Shown one piece after another: positions 21,801 to 33,599 of a stretch of DNA of 64,000 nucleotides; position 1 is the first letter of the stretch; every line of letters begins with the position of its first letter. The position numbers and the translations under genes were made by a program. The stretch is from Varanus komodoensis (taxonomy: Eukaryota > Chordata > Lepidosauria > Squamata > Varanidae): assembly GCF_004798865.1 (NCBI RefSeq), contig NW_025335505.1, positions 9,486,681 to 9,550,680 of the forward strand, in the 5' to 3' direction. Under the pieces are notes generated by a model. It saw only the letters and a list, made by a program, of their open reading frames with translations, was not told where the DNA came from and searched no databases.

Positions 21801-24703
21801 TCCTTGGAATGATTGTCCTTTGAAGTAAGCAAGTAAGCAATTTCATATTACTTTATCAATTTAAAAGATGTTTAAATGAGAAAGAAACCCTTCAAGATAC
21901 CCTTTAAGAAACCCTTCAGTAAAACTACCAAGGTAGCATCCAAGGGAATATCAAGAGGAATTCCTGGTAAAAGAAATACATGATAGAACCACATCTGCTT
22001 TTTACTTTTCCCCACCTTCTGGGGAAGGTTTGGATCATGCATGGAGGCCTATAGGGAGAGGTCAAATTTGTTCAGTCTGAGTCATCCAGTCTGCTAGTGG
22101 AAGGACACCAGTCAGTACAATCAGTATATTTTTCTTCTGTTCGTTCAATCCTAATGTTTGTGCTGAATGAACTCAGTAATATGCCCCCCTCTTTCAAAGG
22201 GGCATATTTCCAGGTAAGTGTGCATAGGATTTCATATCTGGAATAACTGAGAATTGTGGCAGTGGGAGAATGTCACTACTGGGGAAGAAGATGAAGATGA
22301 AGAAAAGATGTTCATCATGTACTGTAGCATTATATGTTCTAACTGGACCAAACTGGAGTTCATTGAAATAAGAATGATGCAAATAGTATTTTCCCCTTTC
22401 CACGGTCTGGACAGAATATTATAAATTAGGTTTTTAAAAATATTGCATTATGCTCTTTTGGTAATAGATGCCTTGGTTTATTGGAGAAAATACTGTGGAG
22501 TATTAAGAAAAAATAAATTCATCTGAGTTAAAAACAAGACATAATAAATTGTCCAAAGCAGGTTAGTTTGAAGTGATCCAATAGCAGAATAACATAGTCA
22601 GAATTGTGTCTATGTGATTAAACTGGCATCTGATAAAAGAAAACATGTTGTGTCTAATTTATAATCCCACAGTTCTCTGTAACGCTGTTAATTAAGAAGA
22701 AAAATCCACACCAGAGGATCTGCAAACTGGGGGTTGCTTAATGCCCTAGATATAGCAAGCAGACCACTCAAATGAAGAACTAATCTTGGAATTACTATAG
22801 TCCCTAACTGCCTGAGAAGTAAATTGCAACTAGAGTTATGTTATTCCTAGTGCTATACAAGAAGTAGCATATTGTAAGAAATACTATGGCTCCAATCTAA
22901 TCAAGTCTGTGGTGTAGCCATGCCCAAAGCCATTCACATAAATATAGTCAGTCTTCCGTTGCCTCCCATCCAAATTACTTCTGATACCGCCTGTAATTAA
23001 AAACAAAACAAAACAAAAGCACCCAGCCAAAACTGGTATTTCCATTACATTCCCCTTCCTCTGCATGTCTTCCACCCTGATCTTATCCATAGTTTCATGG
23101 ACGCGTCTTTTCAGCAGGACATTCTCTGAGCAAAATCTGCCTTCTCATATAAATCCACCATGATTCAAAATAATTATGGACTACTTTTGTGATTGGTTGG
23201 GGAAGTATGTTGGAACTGGAAGATTTAATAGTTTGATATCCCGTGCCTGGTTTTGCAGCCAAGGTGATAAGAACTGGCCTTGTGCTGTTTTTGGTGCTAC
23301 AGGGCCCATAGGAATGCGATTTGCAAGAAACAGCATGTGCACGGCTTGATACAGGAAAGGTATACTTAGTACTAAACAGTTTAAAGGAAGGTTCACATTC
23401 TTGGAGATGTGGGGGAGAAAGAGTTTCAGGGCACTCTCTGGCTATAATCAGGAAATATGCGGCGGTCTCAGTATTTTTTGAAGAACCATCTGTACCAAGT
23501 ACAGACACTTAAGTATTTGGCTAATCATCATTCTCATTCCATAAATATGCACACTGATTCAAATAGGCAATCATGCCATAATGAAAAGTCCTTTTACTGC
23601 TTGTATTATGTTAACTGAGTCTTTAAGCATATACCACCTATTATGCAAATATTACATTCTTGAGTTAAGTAAACATTTTAGCAGATGGCTTGATGCCATA
23701 ACTTCCTTCATTGGTGCTTCTGCAGACATTCCTATAATCAAGCAGGTTTTTAACCTGTGAATTAGCCTGCTGCTAACCTGTGAAACTTTATAAATGTGAA
23801 ATGTTGCTATAATGTCTCTACAGGGATGCTTGGGGTATGCCTACTTAGAAAGTGTTAGTGCAAAAGAAAAAAATGGCTGGTTTCATATACATTTCAATGC
23901 CTGGCAATATGTATTTGTAACATTGGATCTTTAATGAGCTCTTGCGGTACCAAAGTGATGTAGTCTTTCTGTGTAAAATATAAATAGCAGAATATACAAT
24001 GATTGGTTCAGGAAGTATATAATTAATAGAATGAACAAAACTTTGTTGACAAGAAATTCAAGTTTAAACTAAAGCTTCCCTAAAGAAGCCAAGGCGCTGC
24101 GATAAGGCACATTGGCACATCACACTAACCCATCCTGGCTTTAGAAGACACAGCAGGTTGATTGTTGCCCAAACAACTCAGGGTGTGCTTGAAAGACAAA
24201 CAGGCTTACCATGGGTTGGGTTGTTCATCCCCTCTTTCCCAGTCAGTCCTGCTGCAGGTACTTTAGGGTATTCTGCAGGAGAACTCTTGCCTGCTTCCCC
24301 AGTTAGTGACAGTTGCCCCAGAGTGCCACATCTGGCATTAATGATGGTCTGGGTGACCTTGGCATGAACAGGAAAGGGCTTGCTTGTTGCTTCCTTTCAT
24401 TCATGATGAGGATGGTCACTCAGGTTCAGGTGACACACCAAATCGTTAAGTGGGGAACATCCCCTAGAACAAGCCATGGTTGTCAGGATGGCTTTTTGCC
24501 CACAAACAAGCCACCCTTTGGGAAATGGTCTGGGTTTGCACAACACAATAGCCCACCATAACTTCTAAGTCATGCTGTTGAACCTAGCTTTATTCTAACA
24601 TTGAGGAAATAGTTTAAAGCAAAAGGTTTAGAAAGGAAAGAAGTGCTTCAAGCAGGAAAAAAAATCAAACATCAAAAGTAGAATGCAAATGCAGATAGAA
24701 ACA
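18871..24703. other. Long stretch with no recognised gene
   Basis: Nearly 6 kb without a supportable gene. It holds a poly(A) run of about 22 at 20170-20192, a TG-rich patch near 21668-21695, a short-repeat arm at about 22200-22240 (GGTAAGTGTGCATAGGATTT), and MITE-like ends near 24105 and 24526. The 137-codon minus-strand frame at 23095-23508 has no recognised domain. Confidence 0.4.
24526..24560 (+). mobile_element. End of the 8058-type MITE family
   Basis: GGTCTGGGTTTGCACAACAC, then AATAGCCCACCATAA, matches the left end of the element at 8058 (GGCTGGGTTCACACAACACA, then ATAGGCCATGA). No matching right end was located, so only one end is claimed. Confidence 0.5.
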
Positions 24704-25112
24704 TATTTATTTATTTATTTAAACAACTTATATGCTGCCCCATCGCATGAGCCTCGGGGCGGCTTACAATCATAAAATCCCACATAAAATACAAAAAAAA
24801 ATTCATCAAATAAATAAAATACATAAAATAAAATAGTGGACACAGCCTGATCAATTTAAAATCAACAAATAAACCATTAACAGTTAAAATAGCATTTAAA
24901 TAAGAAGGTCTTAGCCTGCCGCCGAAAAACAAATAAGGACGGCACCCGACAGACCTCTCTGGGGAGCGCATTCCATAGGTTGGGCGCCACCGCAGAGAAA
25001 GCCCTCCTCCGAGTACTCACCCTCCTAATATCCTTTACGGAAGGTTCCCGGAGAAGGGCCTCTGCCGCCGATCTCAGGGGGCAGGAGGGCATATATGGAC
25101 AGAGCGAGTTTC
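24704..25112 (-). mobile_element. Young L2-type LINE, 5'-truncated, with 9-bp target duplication
   Basis: A minus-strand frame of 71 codons (24877-25092) ends at the natural stop. It reads 'STRRRAFSAVAPNLWNALPR' and 'FRRQAKTFLFKCYFN', the L2 C-terminus. It is followed by the 3' tail (GTAAGCCGCCCCGAGGCTCA) and AAATAAATAAATA. ATAGAAACA flanks it at 24695-24703 and 25113-25121. Many CpGs survive in an otherwise CpG-poor window, which together with the open frame and clean flanks suggests recent insertion. It landed at the 3' end of the CR1 piece next to it. Confidence 0.88.
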
Positions 25113-25200
25113 ATAGAAACAAAGCGAGTCAGAAGGGGTCTCCCAGGCCATCTAGTCTGACCGCCGGTTCCAGGATGGGGAAGACTGTTACCCATATGAT
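25113..25200 (-). mobile_element. CR1 LINE 3' end, target of the L2 insertion
   Basis: On the plus strand TCATAGAAAC (25111-25120), GAAGGGGTCTCCCAGGCCAT and CTAGTCTGACC are the reverse complement of the CR1 terminal segment (GGTCAGACTAGATGGCCTGG, then GAC.CCTTC). The element ends where the L2 target duplication begins, so it predates the L2. Confidence 0.65.
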
Positions 25201-25639
25201 TTGCTACTACCAGAATCCCAATCAGCATAGTGTTCAAATGAAGGGGTCTAGCTAAGACCTTGGAAAATGCTGTTCATCAGAGTACAAAAGACTGGACTCA
25301 TTGGACAAATAGATTAACCAGGTAAATGGTATCAGCATATGTGGTGATATACTAATCTTTACTCCAAAAGGGGTGTGGGGGAATTTAACCCAGTGATTCT
25401 TCCATAGTGTTCATAGAAATGGTCTCGTGTATTATTATTTGCAACAGTTATGTTCCCACCTTTAACAAAAATTAAGGCAGGGCAGCTTACACAAAATTTA
25501 GAAACTACATACAAAAGTATTCTACCTGAAAGCTGTAAGCCGGGATATACTAAAGCAAGGAAATCTTGCTTATTTCATGCACATATTTTAACTGCTAAAG
25601 ACATTTGTGAAGAGGAAAGTTCTAAATCCAAGAGGCTGC
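25201..25639. other. No gene or repeat recognised
   Basis: Unique-looking sequence before the TTTGTGCAAAT-rich segment. Confidence 0.4.
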
Positions 25640-25756
25640 AGCTTGTTTTGTGCATAATTGGATAATTTGCACAAAATTGTAATTTTGATTTGCACAAATT
25701 GGCTGATTCCATGTAAGTCACACCAAAGCCAGGTGTGAATTTGTGCAAATTTCATT
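25640..25756. repeat. TTTGCACAAAT-rich segment, copy 1
   Basis: TTTGCACAAA-type words recur in both orientations at about 25668, 25690 and 25741. A partly matching segment lies at 26855-27000, so the two may be diverged copies that flank the tandem array at 26300-26680. Confidence 0.5.
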
Positions 25757-26195
25757 TTGTTGTTGTTAGTCGCAAAGTTGTGTCCCACCCATCGCGACCC
25801 CGTGGACAACATTCCTCCAGGCCTTCCTGTCCTCCACCATCTCCCGGAGTCCACCCAAGCTCACACCAACTGCTTCAGTGACTCCATCTGGCCACCTCAT
25901 CCTCTGCTGTCCCCTCCTTCTTTTGCCATCTATCGTTCCCAGCATTAGGCTCTTCTTCAGGGAGTCCTTCCTCCTCATTAAGTGGCCAACATATTTGAGG
26001 TTCATCTTCAATATCTGACCTTCTAAAGAGCAGTCAGGGTTGAGATCGCCTTGTGGTCCAAGGGACTCGCAGGAGTCTCCTCCAGCACCACAATTCAAAG
26101 GGCTCAGTCCTTCGGTGCTCAGCCTTCCTTATGGTCCAGCTTTCACAGTCATACATTGCAACTGGAAAAACCATAGCCTTGACTATACTCACTTT
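25757..26195 (-). mobile_element. Bov-B (RTE) LINE, 5'-truncated, with 13-bp target duplication
   Basis: A minus-strand frame of 110 codons (25766-26098) carries the Bov-B C-terminus in order: 'LKYVGHLMRRKDSLKKSLML', 'GKRRRGQQRMRWPDGVTEAV', 'LREMVEDRKAWRNVVHGVAM'. The remnant of 'KAEHRRTEP' lies upstream. The 3' end is (AAC)n-like (TTGTTGTTGTT on the plus strand). The identical 13-mer TGCAAATTTCATT flanks it at 25744-25756 and 26196-26208. The open frame, kept CpGs and perfect duplication mark it as the youngest Bov-B piece here. It lacks the endonuclease and most of RT, so it cannot move by itself. Confidence 0.95.
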
Positions 26196-26299
26196 TGCAA
26201 ATTTCATTAGTAAGTATTAAAAAGGTAGAAACTGTGGTCTGGCTTACAGACAGAAGTCCATGAGCTACTTAACTTGTACCACATCAAGCTGGCACCAGG

Positions 26300-26680
26300 A
26301 CAACTATTAGAATTGGGGTTAAGTTTCAGATTATGCTTAGGCTGGGGAAAAATTGGGTTCTTGTGCATGTCGAGGATAAGGGAAAGAACCATAATTAGAT
26401 AGAAATAATGACCGGTGAATAAGAATAACCGAAGTTCTTACTTTGTGCATGTTTCCTAAACATATAGGAATTATACAGGGCTGTGTTTAAGCTTCAAATT
26501 AGGGTTGGGGCTAGTAAATCCTGGATCCTGTGCATATTCAGTGCTCTAGATTCTTCAAATACATTGAGTGATCAACAATATCACTCTGAGTAATGTCTTT
26601 CTGTGTGTTTTCCTAATGTATAAGGTGTTGGGGTTAGAGCCAACATTCAGGTCAAAATTAATGAACCAAAACAAGAAGAT
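26300..26680 (+). repeat. Satellite-like tandem units with TTAGGG-like words
   Basis: Three related segments begin AATTGGGGTTAAGTTTCAG (about 26313), AAATTAGGGTTGGGGCTAG (about 26496) and GTTGGGGTTAGAGCC (about 26627). Each of the first two is followed by a 'TTCTTGTGCAT/TCCTGTGCAT' word about 35 bp on, and a 'GTTTTCCTAA'-like word precedes the later starts. Spacing is about 130-185 bp and units are diverged. The start of unit 1 aligns with the array at 54906-55600 (AATTGGGGTTCAAGTTCAG), so both belong to one family. Confidence 0.6.
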
Positions 26681-26854
26681 GCATCTTGTTTGGGCTTAAT
26701 GGTTTTCTTGCCCCGTTTCAGTCCCATGATCAGACTTTGGTTGGAAGAGGGCTTTTCATGCTGTCTTCCATGCCTAAGATGCTGGCAAGGTATGCTCATT
26801 TTTTCATTTCTATTGAAATTTGCACACATAACTATTCAAAAACCATGCGACTTG

Positions 26855-27000
26855 TGCAGAGTTGGGTAATGTGCATAACATGTAATTTGTGCAAATTGCA
26901 TTTGTGCAAATCAACCAATTTGGCTCCAATCACAAGACAACCACATGTTTTTCAGATTCTTATTTGTGCAATTCAACTAGGTGTTTTTAAAAAGGTGCAA
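26855..27000. repeat. TTTGTGCAAAT-rich segment, copy 2
   Basis: TTGTGCAAATTGC (26887), TTTGTGCAAATCAAC (26901), TTTGTGCAATTCAAC (26962) and GTGCAAATTGC (26995) repeat a near-palindromic word. It partly matches the segment at 25640-25756. Confidence 0.5.
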
Positions 27001-28797
27001 ATTGCTGTATGTCCTGGAGATGCAAACCTACAAGCTGCCCCAGCCTGCAAGTGAGTTGGTACAGGGCTAACAAACGAATCCAGGAGGCTGAATTGTGGAA
27101 AGCAATTGCATTTTTGCTCTTCTGTCAGATTTCTCAGACATCTATAGCTGTAACATGCCAGGTCACTCTGTATGTGTGTGTGTGTTTATGTATGTAAAAT
27201 GACATTTCACCCCCTTATTCTGTTCACTTTAATTGGACATGATCCTCTTGTGCAATGGATATTTTATTTCTCAAAATATTTCCTATGTGAAATATAGCAT
27301 TTATCAAAAAGGTAGATATTCAGTTTCTGTGAGCTACACAATAGCAACCTTGCCCATAATTTTGAGCAAAAAAAGTGTGTTGGCAGATAATGATTTATAA
27401 ATAAGCCTTATGCCAAATAGCATGGATTACTTCACCAGAGACCAATGAATTAAATTCTCTTTTTCTGATGTATGCAACAGAACTCATTAGTGTCAATTTG
27501 AACTTTATATGTACTTCTTAATGGAAAAAAAAAACCCCTGTCATTGTGTATGGCAGGGAGTGAAAAGCAACCAAAAAAAAAAAAAAGGCTTTGCAATGTC
27601 AGGAGAAGATACTATTTGCTTTGTCTATTTGGTCTCCCCTGCCACAATTTTTAACAGTAATTCAAGTATAAAATGCAATCCCCCAAGCAGAGCAAACAAT
27701 GGAAGGAAATAACCCATTATATCCATTTTTAATGTGATATAAAAATGTGAGTAGTACCATTCTGGCTACATGGGAATCGGCTCTCAGTGCATGAACTTGC
27801 TATTCGTATACAGAGTAAGCCAAATTCACAGAATCTTGACTCAGAGAGAGCACAGGACAAACAGCACCATTCAAATGAGATGTAACTGAAGCGCAGAGCC
27901 AGCACCAGGATCTGAGCCAGTAGCTCTGAGTTGCCTGTCAGTTTCTTCTTGATGGGCCTCCAAAGCTTAGCTGGATGAGGAAGGGGGCCAGCAGCTGAGA
28001 AGGGGGCCAACAGTGGTGAAAGATGGCCGGCGTCCAGCAGTGAGCAAATGTAGGTCAGGGACAAGCCTCCGAGATGCTGCCTGGCCCCACACTTCTCTCA
28101 CAGCTGGAACATAAAAAGGAACAAATGAAAATAATTCAACATTTGAAAAAAGAAGCAGCTGGCATCAGCCCTGGGGGACTGTCTGGGGCTGATGGCTCCT
28201 GACAATTGCCCTGACATATTCAGTGCTGATATCGTATCTGTATCAAGAAACGGAAAAAGATTCAGCCAAGTGCAAAATCCAGTGTTCTTTCAAATTGCCC
28301 AGAGCTATCTGAAATGTGAAAAATCAATAACGTTGCTATGCTAAAATGGTAGAAGCAATTAGTGGGATGATCTGAAGAATGAAGTGGACAGATGATATGA
28401 ACAGAGAAAATGACTAGATAATAGGAGAACAGCATCGCTGTTTAGGTAGATGGGGGAATTGCATAAGACTGTTCTCATTTCCAGGAGGAGCTCTCAGAAA
28501 AATGACATTTTAATGTATACAGACTCCATGCTTTACTGTTTCTAATATTTTCACACAATAGTAGTGTATTGATTTAAGCTCTGACAGCCGTATCTGTCAG
28601 TTGTGGTGCAGTCCCCTTATGGACCGATGCTCAATTTGCCATTCTGTATAGCATTGGTCTTGCTTATTCACAGTCTAATTCTTGAAAGGGAATGTTTTCT
28701 GGTTTTCACTGAGACTTGTATTTTGTGTTTGTAAACCAGGCATCTTCAGATCTATGTGAAAAAGTTGGTAAAATGGCTTTAGCTCAATCTGATAAAA
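27001..28797. other. No gene recognised
   Basis: Holds a short (TG)n near 27168-27185 and A runs near 27528 and 27573. Frames are short and not recognised. Confidence 0.4.
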
Positions 28798-28930
28798 CAA
28801 TGCTCCCCACCCTGGTGCCCTCAAATGTTTGGGATTTCAGTTCCTATCAGCCCGTCAGTATGACTGATGAACAGGTATGCTGGGACTTGACATTTAAAAC
28901 ATCTGGATGATACTAGGCTGGAGGATGCTG
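28798..28930. mobile_element. Palindromic short DNA element (ACTACAACTCCCA family)
   Basis: The arms CACCCTGGTGCCCTCAAATG and the reverse complement of ACATCTGGATGATACTAGGC fold back on each other. The core has GGGATTTCAGTTCCTATCAG and GCTGGGACTTGACATTTAAA. It is more diverged than the copy at 18138. No target duplication is clear. Confidence 0.6.
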
Positions 28931-29857
28931 TTAGACTGGGCTTATGCTGTGCTCACACATGTTTTTAGCATCAGAGAAGTTGACTCTTTCTTCTGATGCA
29001 GCCCTGATGACCACCAAGCTGATATTTGTATAGGTTCCAATGGCAATATCTCTCGAATGCAGATATCAATCTGGGAAGGCATTTTTGTCAGGACCACATT
29101 ATAGGAAATGTTCAAATCTCCCCCCCCATCCCTCACATTGTCTCCATAGTCTCAATTGTGCTCCCTCCTGCCACACATGCCAAATCCATTTTTAAACAAG
29201 TGTACATTAATTGCACTCAAGCAATTAATGTCATCTCTAGTTTGGTTCTATCTGAGATGCTTCAATGGATCCGACTTGTAAGTCAAAAGAATTGTACTGA
29301 GTAGACAGCAGCACCTCTGTGGAATAGACCAGGATCTTCAAGAAAAAAACTGCTCATATTGATACCACTCTGCCTGCAGCAATTTCAACTGTACAGAGTG
29401 GACAGCAGGACTGAGGCCCAAGAGATACAAGTATGATATTTAGTGCAAGAATAAAATTACACTGAATTTAGCTTGTGGTTCAGTTTTCCTTGCCTATGGA
29501 TTCATCCCCCCACCTGAGCCTCCCAGGCATTTCTTATTTGGCATATGTTGCTCTGTTTGTGCATGAACCCACATGGTTATATTCCTGGTTTCTACAAGCA
29601 GTTGGCCAGGCCATTCGTGAAATGTTCTCAGCACTGAAACCAGACTGTGATGAGTCATTCTAACTGAAGCATCTTACATGGCAATTATATGAATATGAAG
29701 AGTTCAGAGCAGCTTATCACTAGATTTCAAATTTATTGTTGAAATGGCAGAAACACCAGCCACATAGCACCATTTGACTAGTAGTTCAGAAGACTGAAAA
29801 CCCTTGTTACTTTTTTTCCATAGAAGAAAGGTGTATGTGTATGTTTACACGTGAAAG
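28931..29857. other. No gene or repeat recognised
   Basis: Unique-looking sequence with short frames only. Confidence 0.4.
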
Positions 29858-30070
29858 ACTATAAGAACATGGGACTGGGACTCAGACGATCTGGGTTCTA
29901 GTCCCCGCTCGGCCATGGAGCCAACTGGGTGACTTTGGGCCAGTCACAGACTCTCAGCCCAACCTACCTCACAGGGTTGCTGTTGTGGGGACAGGATGGA
30001 GGAGGAGAATGATGTAAGCTGCCTTGAGTCATTTGTAGGAAAAAGGCAGGATATAAATTGGAAAATAAAT
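29858..30070 (+). mobile_element. MIR-like tRNA-derived SINE, near full length
   Basis: The head GACTCAGACGATCTGGGTTC, then TAGTCC, is a B-box-like tRNA segment. The core reads GTGACTTTGGGCCAGTCACA, then TCTCAGCCCAACCTACCTCA, then GGGTTGCTGTTGTGGGGACA. The L2-like tail reads TAAGCTGCCTTGAGTC, then GGCAGGATATAAATTGG, ending in AAATAAATAAATT. It is better preserved than the minus-strand copy at 3863-4090. Confidence 0.85.
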
Positions 30071-33000
30071 AAATTGGAATTGGAAATAAAATAAATAATC
30101 TGTGAATTCAAACTACCAATACTGTAAAACACAGGATTTCCTCCTCCCCTGCAATATCTAATATATATGAAAGAACAATTGTTATCCATTCATATTTTCT
30201 CACTCTTGAAGAGATTTTTCTGCCTCTAATGAATTGCAGCTAGCTATTCTGTAGAAAATGGCTTCTAGCCACCTTAAATGAAACACAGACCTAATAACCA
30301 ATAGCAAATATTAGGGCTTACATCATTTGACAGTGATCACCCATGTGACAAATCCAGGAAACATTTTCCTCAGTGTGAATTGACTTTACCCTGACTGAAG
30401 TCAGGACATAGCCAAATATGTCTCCACACAGCATCATTATTATATTCATAATCCCTAATTGCAAGATGGCACTTACGTGACCAGTCAAGGTTCCATGAAT
30501 TCTTGAAATGGTCTTTGAAGAGACCCTAAAATTTGGTTTCTTTACACTACAAAGTGAAAGTTCTATTCATCTGAATGATGTCTGCAACCATTTAAAATAT
30601 TATCTATGAGATACTCTTGTAAGCAAAGATGGGACAGCAACAAAAATTGGCATTCTTTGGAGTTATTCATGAAGACATCCAAATTTGTGAAGGTAACACT
30701 GCCAAGAACTTAAGTTCCAACTAGTATTGTACTGGTGCTTCTGACATGAAATCAGAATATGTTCAATTTCTGATTCCTGACACAGAATGCTGCTTTTTTA
30801 TTTTGAAAAGCGATCACATCATTTCTGTGCCAGGTTTGGCAATGATGCACAGACTGCGTTTGGTGGGCCACAAACTGAAATGCCACTAACAATTTCAGAG
30901 GGTGCCCTTAGGAAATGTAAGTAGTAGCTTGAGGTTCTTATTAACTTTGCAGGCAGAGAGGCAGACTCTGTTACCTCCACAGACATATCTATTTATATAC
31001 CATGACATTGTGCACTCCTTTCACTAACACAAAAAGAAAAAGAAATGAACTCTCAGTATGTTCTAGTTATATTGATTTTTTCCCTTCTCTCCACAAGAAT
31101 ACAGAAATGTGGTAATATTTTCAGGGGGACAGGAAACATCCAGTTTAGTATAGGCTTATCTACCATTTCTTGTTCATTCTCCTTTTAATCTAACCAGGCA
31201 AACTGATGCCAATTTCTACACTGACTATAAAATCTGGTATGTACCTCCTTCTGTCTCATGTTATCTCTGTGGCCAATTTATGGCAGAGCCCCTTTTCCAA
31301 GTCAATATATGAAATTTCTGGGCAGCTACTTTAAGGACAACATATATGGAATTTTTTACTGAGTATGAAGAAATGTACAAAGCTGCCTCTGACACATGTT
31401 TGGTGGTCATTCAAGAGAAGGCCTTCTTGGTGGCAGCTTCCAGGTCCTGAAGATTTCTGTCTGACTGGCTTTGTATTGGTCACTGCACAATTCTATGGCT
31501 CTAAACTATTTAGTCCTTCTCATGATTTAATTTGCATGGAGCTGCATGCTATCTCAGAGTGACTGTTCTCAAAAATAAGTACCCCTATTCAGCAGGGAAG
31601 AACTCTGTTCTGAGTCAGTGTTACCTAAGGTGTTACTTCCATTGGTGGAAAACACTTAGAATATGCAGAATTTCAGTAGAAAGCTGATGTTTCTGACTAA
31701 CTTAATAAAATGTACAAATGTGTCCTTTAATAATATGAATAGTTAGGAATAACTACAGTGAACTCTTATATTAGCATTCCATTTTGATTGCCCTTAAGAA
31801 TATCTATGAAAAAATGATGTAATAAATAGGAACTGCTAACTGAAAAAAGATGATGAGTATGCCATTGATTATTCTTCCCTGTGTACCATGCCATACATTT
31901 TGTTAGGAGAATGCTTATGCTAGCAGAATGCTTTGACATTTATGAAGGGATTGAGATGAATCAGTAGATCATACTGAAATGCTTTCAAGCATAACTTAAG
32001 GAACTGTGGTCTATTTTATTTATTTTTCATTAATACAATTTGCATCTTGTCTTTTATTCTCATCTGAGTTCAATATCAGAATAAACACAAAACTACATAC
32101 ACAAGTTTATACACCAAAAAAAAAAAAAAAAAAGACTAGACACTGTGTAAATTGTATAACCTCCTGAAGTCCACTGTTTTGCCTCCCATGTTATGGCAAT
32201 GGGTGTCGGTGATGAATATCCAGTGCTTGGTGTTTCCTGCAGGTTTAAGGATCTAAAGGGTGTTGAGTGTGCAATCCAACTTTTAGAGCAGTGGAGCAGG
32301 TCTGGAGAGCCGAGTATTGTGTGAGAACAGATGTTGGGATGCTCAGTCTTGACAGCACTGATCACCTTGGGCAGGTAGGTGTTTTTTCATTTTTAATGAG
32401 GTGCACAGAGGTTCTGACAAGCCAACCATCTGTGAGTTGCCTATGTGCTGGCAGCTGGTGCCGTATGCATATCTGGAGAAAGAGAGGATCTGCTGCCCTG
32501 ACAAATGACATATTTGGCATAAAGCTCCATGGCACAAATAATCTATCAGTTTGTGAGACTGGGTGGCATAAGGTAAAAGAGATGAGCTGGCACAATAAAT
32601 ATGTCAGCATAATACATTGGCATGGAAGATGCTGGCATAGATGTCACAGCCTGCTGAGCGGAGCTGCACATATTTGCCAGTGTACCTGAATAACAAATCC
32701 TACACATACACTGATGTGCTTGGAGGGTATTTGTCAAGTTCTGAAAACTTGTCATTCTGGACAATTAGTCCCTGCAAGTAATTTAATCATGTTTTAATGA
32801 GAAAGAAAAAAATGACATTAATTCACCAAAACCCACATTAAAGGTTGCTATAGTACCCATCTTTTCTTCACTGAATTATAAAAAATCCAGGAAATATACA
32901 ATAGTTGATCACACTGTCTTTTTTCTACAGCATAATCAAAGCCAACAGCTATTCTAAGCTACAGCCCCATTATGACGAGACATTTCCACTCAACTCTCTG

Positions 33001-33562
33001 CAGACATTCCAATAAAATGAGAAGGAAAAGGTTTTCTGAGAGACTGTATTTTTACAATTATTAATAAAATATACCAGGCTTTAACTTTTTGTCTGTGCAC
33101 TGTACAGTCTTCATTCCATCCTAGAAAAAAGGTAGACAGATCAGAAAGAATCCACTGTATGGCTTGTAAATGAGCTACAGCTGTATTCTGATATATTCAA
33201 CCACAGTAAGATGAGTGTACATGTAGCATATTTCTTCTAGTACACAGAAAAAAATACGCTCATCAATGCTGGAGAAACACACAGGAAATTTGTTCTAATT
33301 CGGCAGACACTCAATATGCTCAGTTGTGGTTTGCTGCTATACAGAAGTGTCACCTGTGGGTCTCCATGGAATTTTACTTTCATTTAATATGTATTGAAGC
33401 AGTTTGTAAATATTTTAAAATTAGAATAGAACAGGTTTAGCCATCATGGAGGACTGAAGGTGCTGAATATTTTCTTGATATCCATTGCCTTCTTAAGTGG
33501 ACCTTATTTGATTCCATTTATCAAGAGTTCTGGACTAATGGAAGATTGTTCCTATTTATGTG
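30071..33562. other. Long stretch with no recognised gene
   Basis: Holds a poly(A) run of about 18 at 32116-32133. The 140-codon plus frame at 32267-32689 is overlapped by several minus-strand frames and has no domain I recognise. Confidence 0.4.
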
Positions 33563-33599
33563 CAATGTGGCATATTCAGTGCAGGAATATGCCACATTG
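33563..33599. repeat. Perfect 15-bp hairpin
   Basis: CAATGTGGCATATTC (33563-33577) and its exact reverse complement (33585-33599) are separated by a 7-base loop, AGTGCAG. The outer flanks do not pair, so the stem is shorter than a normal microRNA precursor. No MITE family was recognised. Confidence 0.85.

Noticed and set aside
23095-23508. 137-codon minus-strand frame
   Set aside because: No domain, overlapped by frames on both strands, and no splice or promoter support.
32267-32689. 140-codon plus-strand frame
   Set aside because: Several antisense frames of similar length, no recognised motif and ordinary composition; probably chance.
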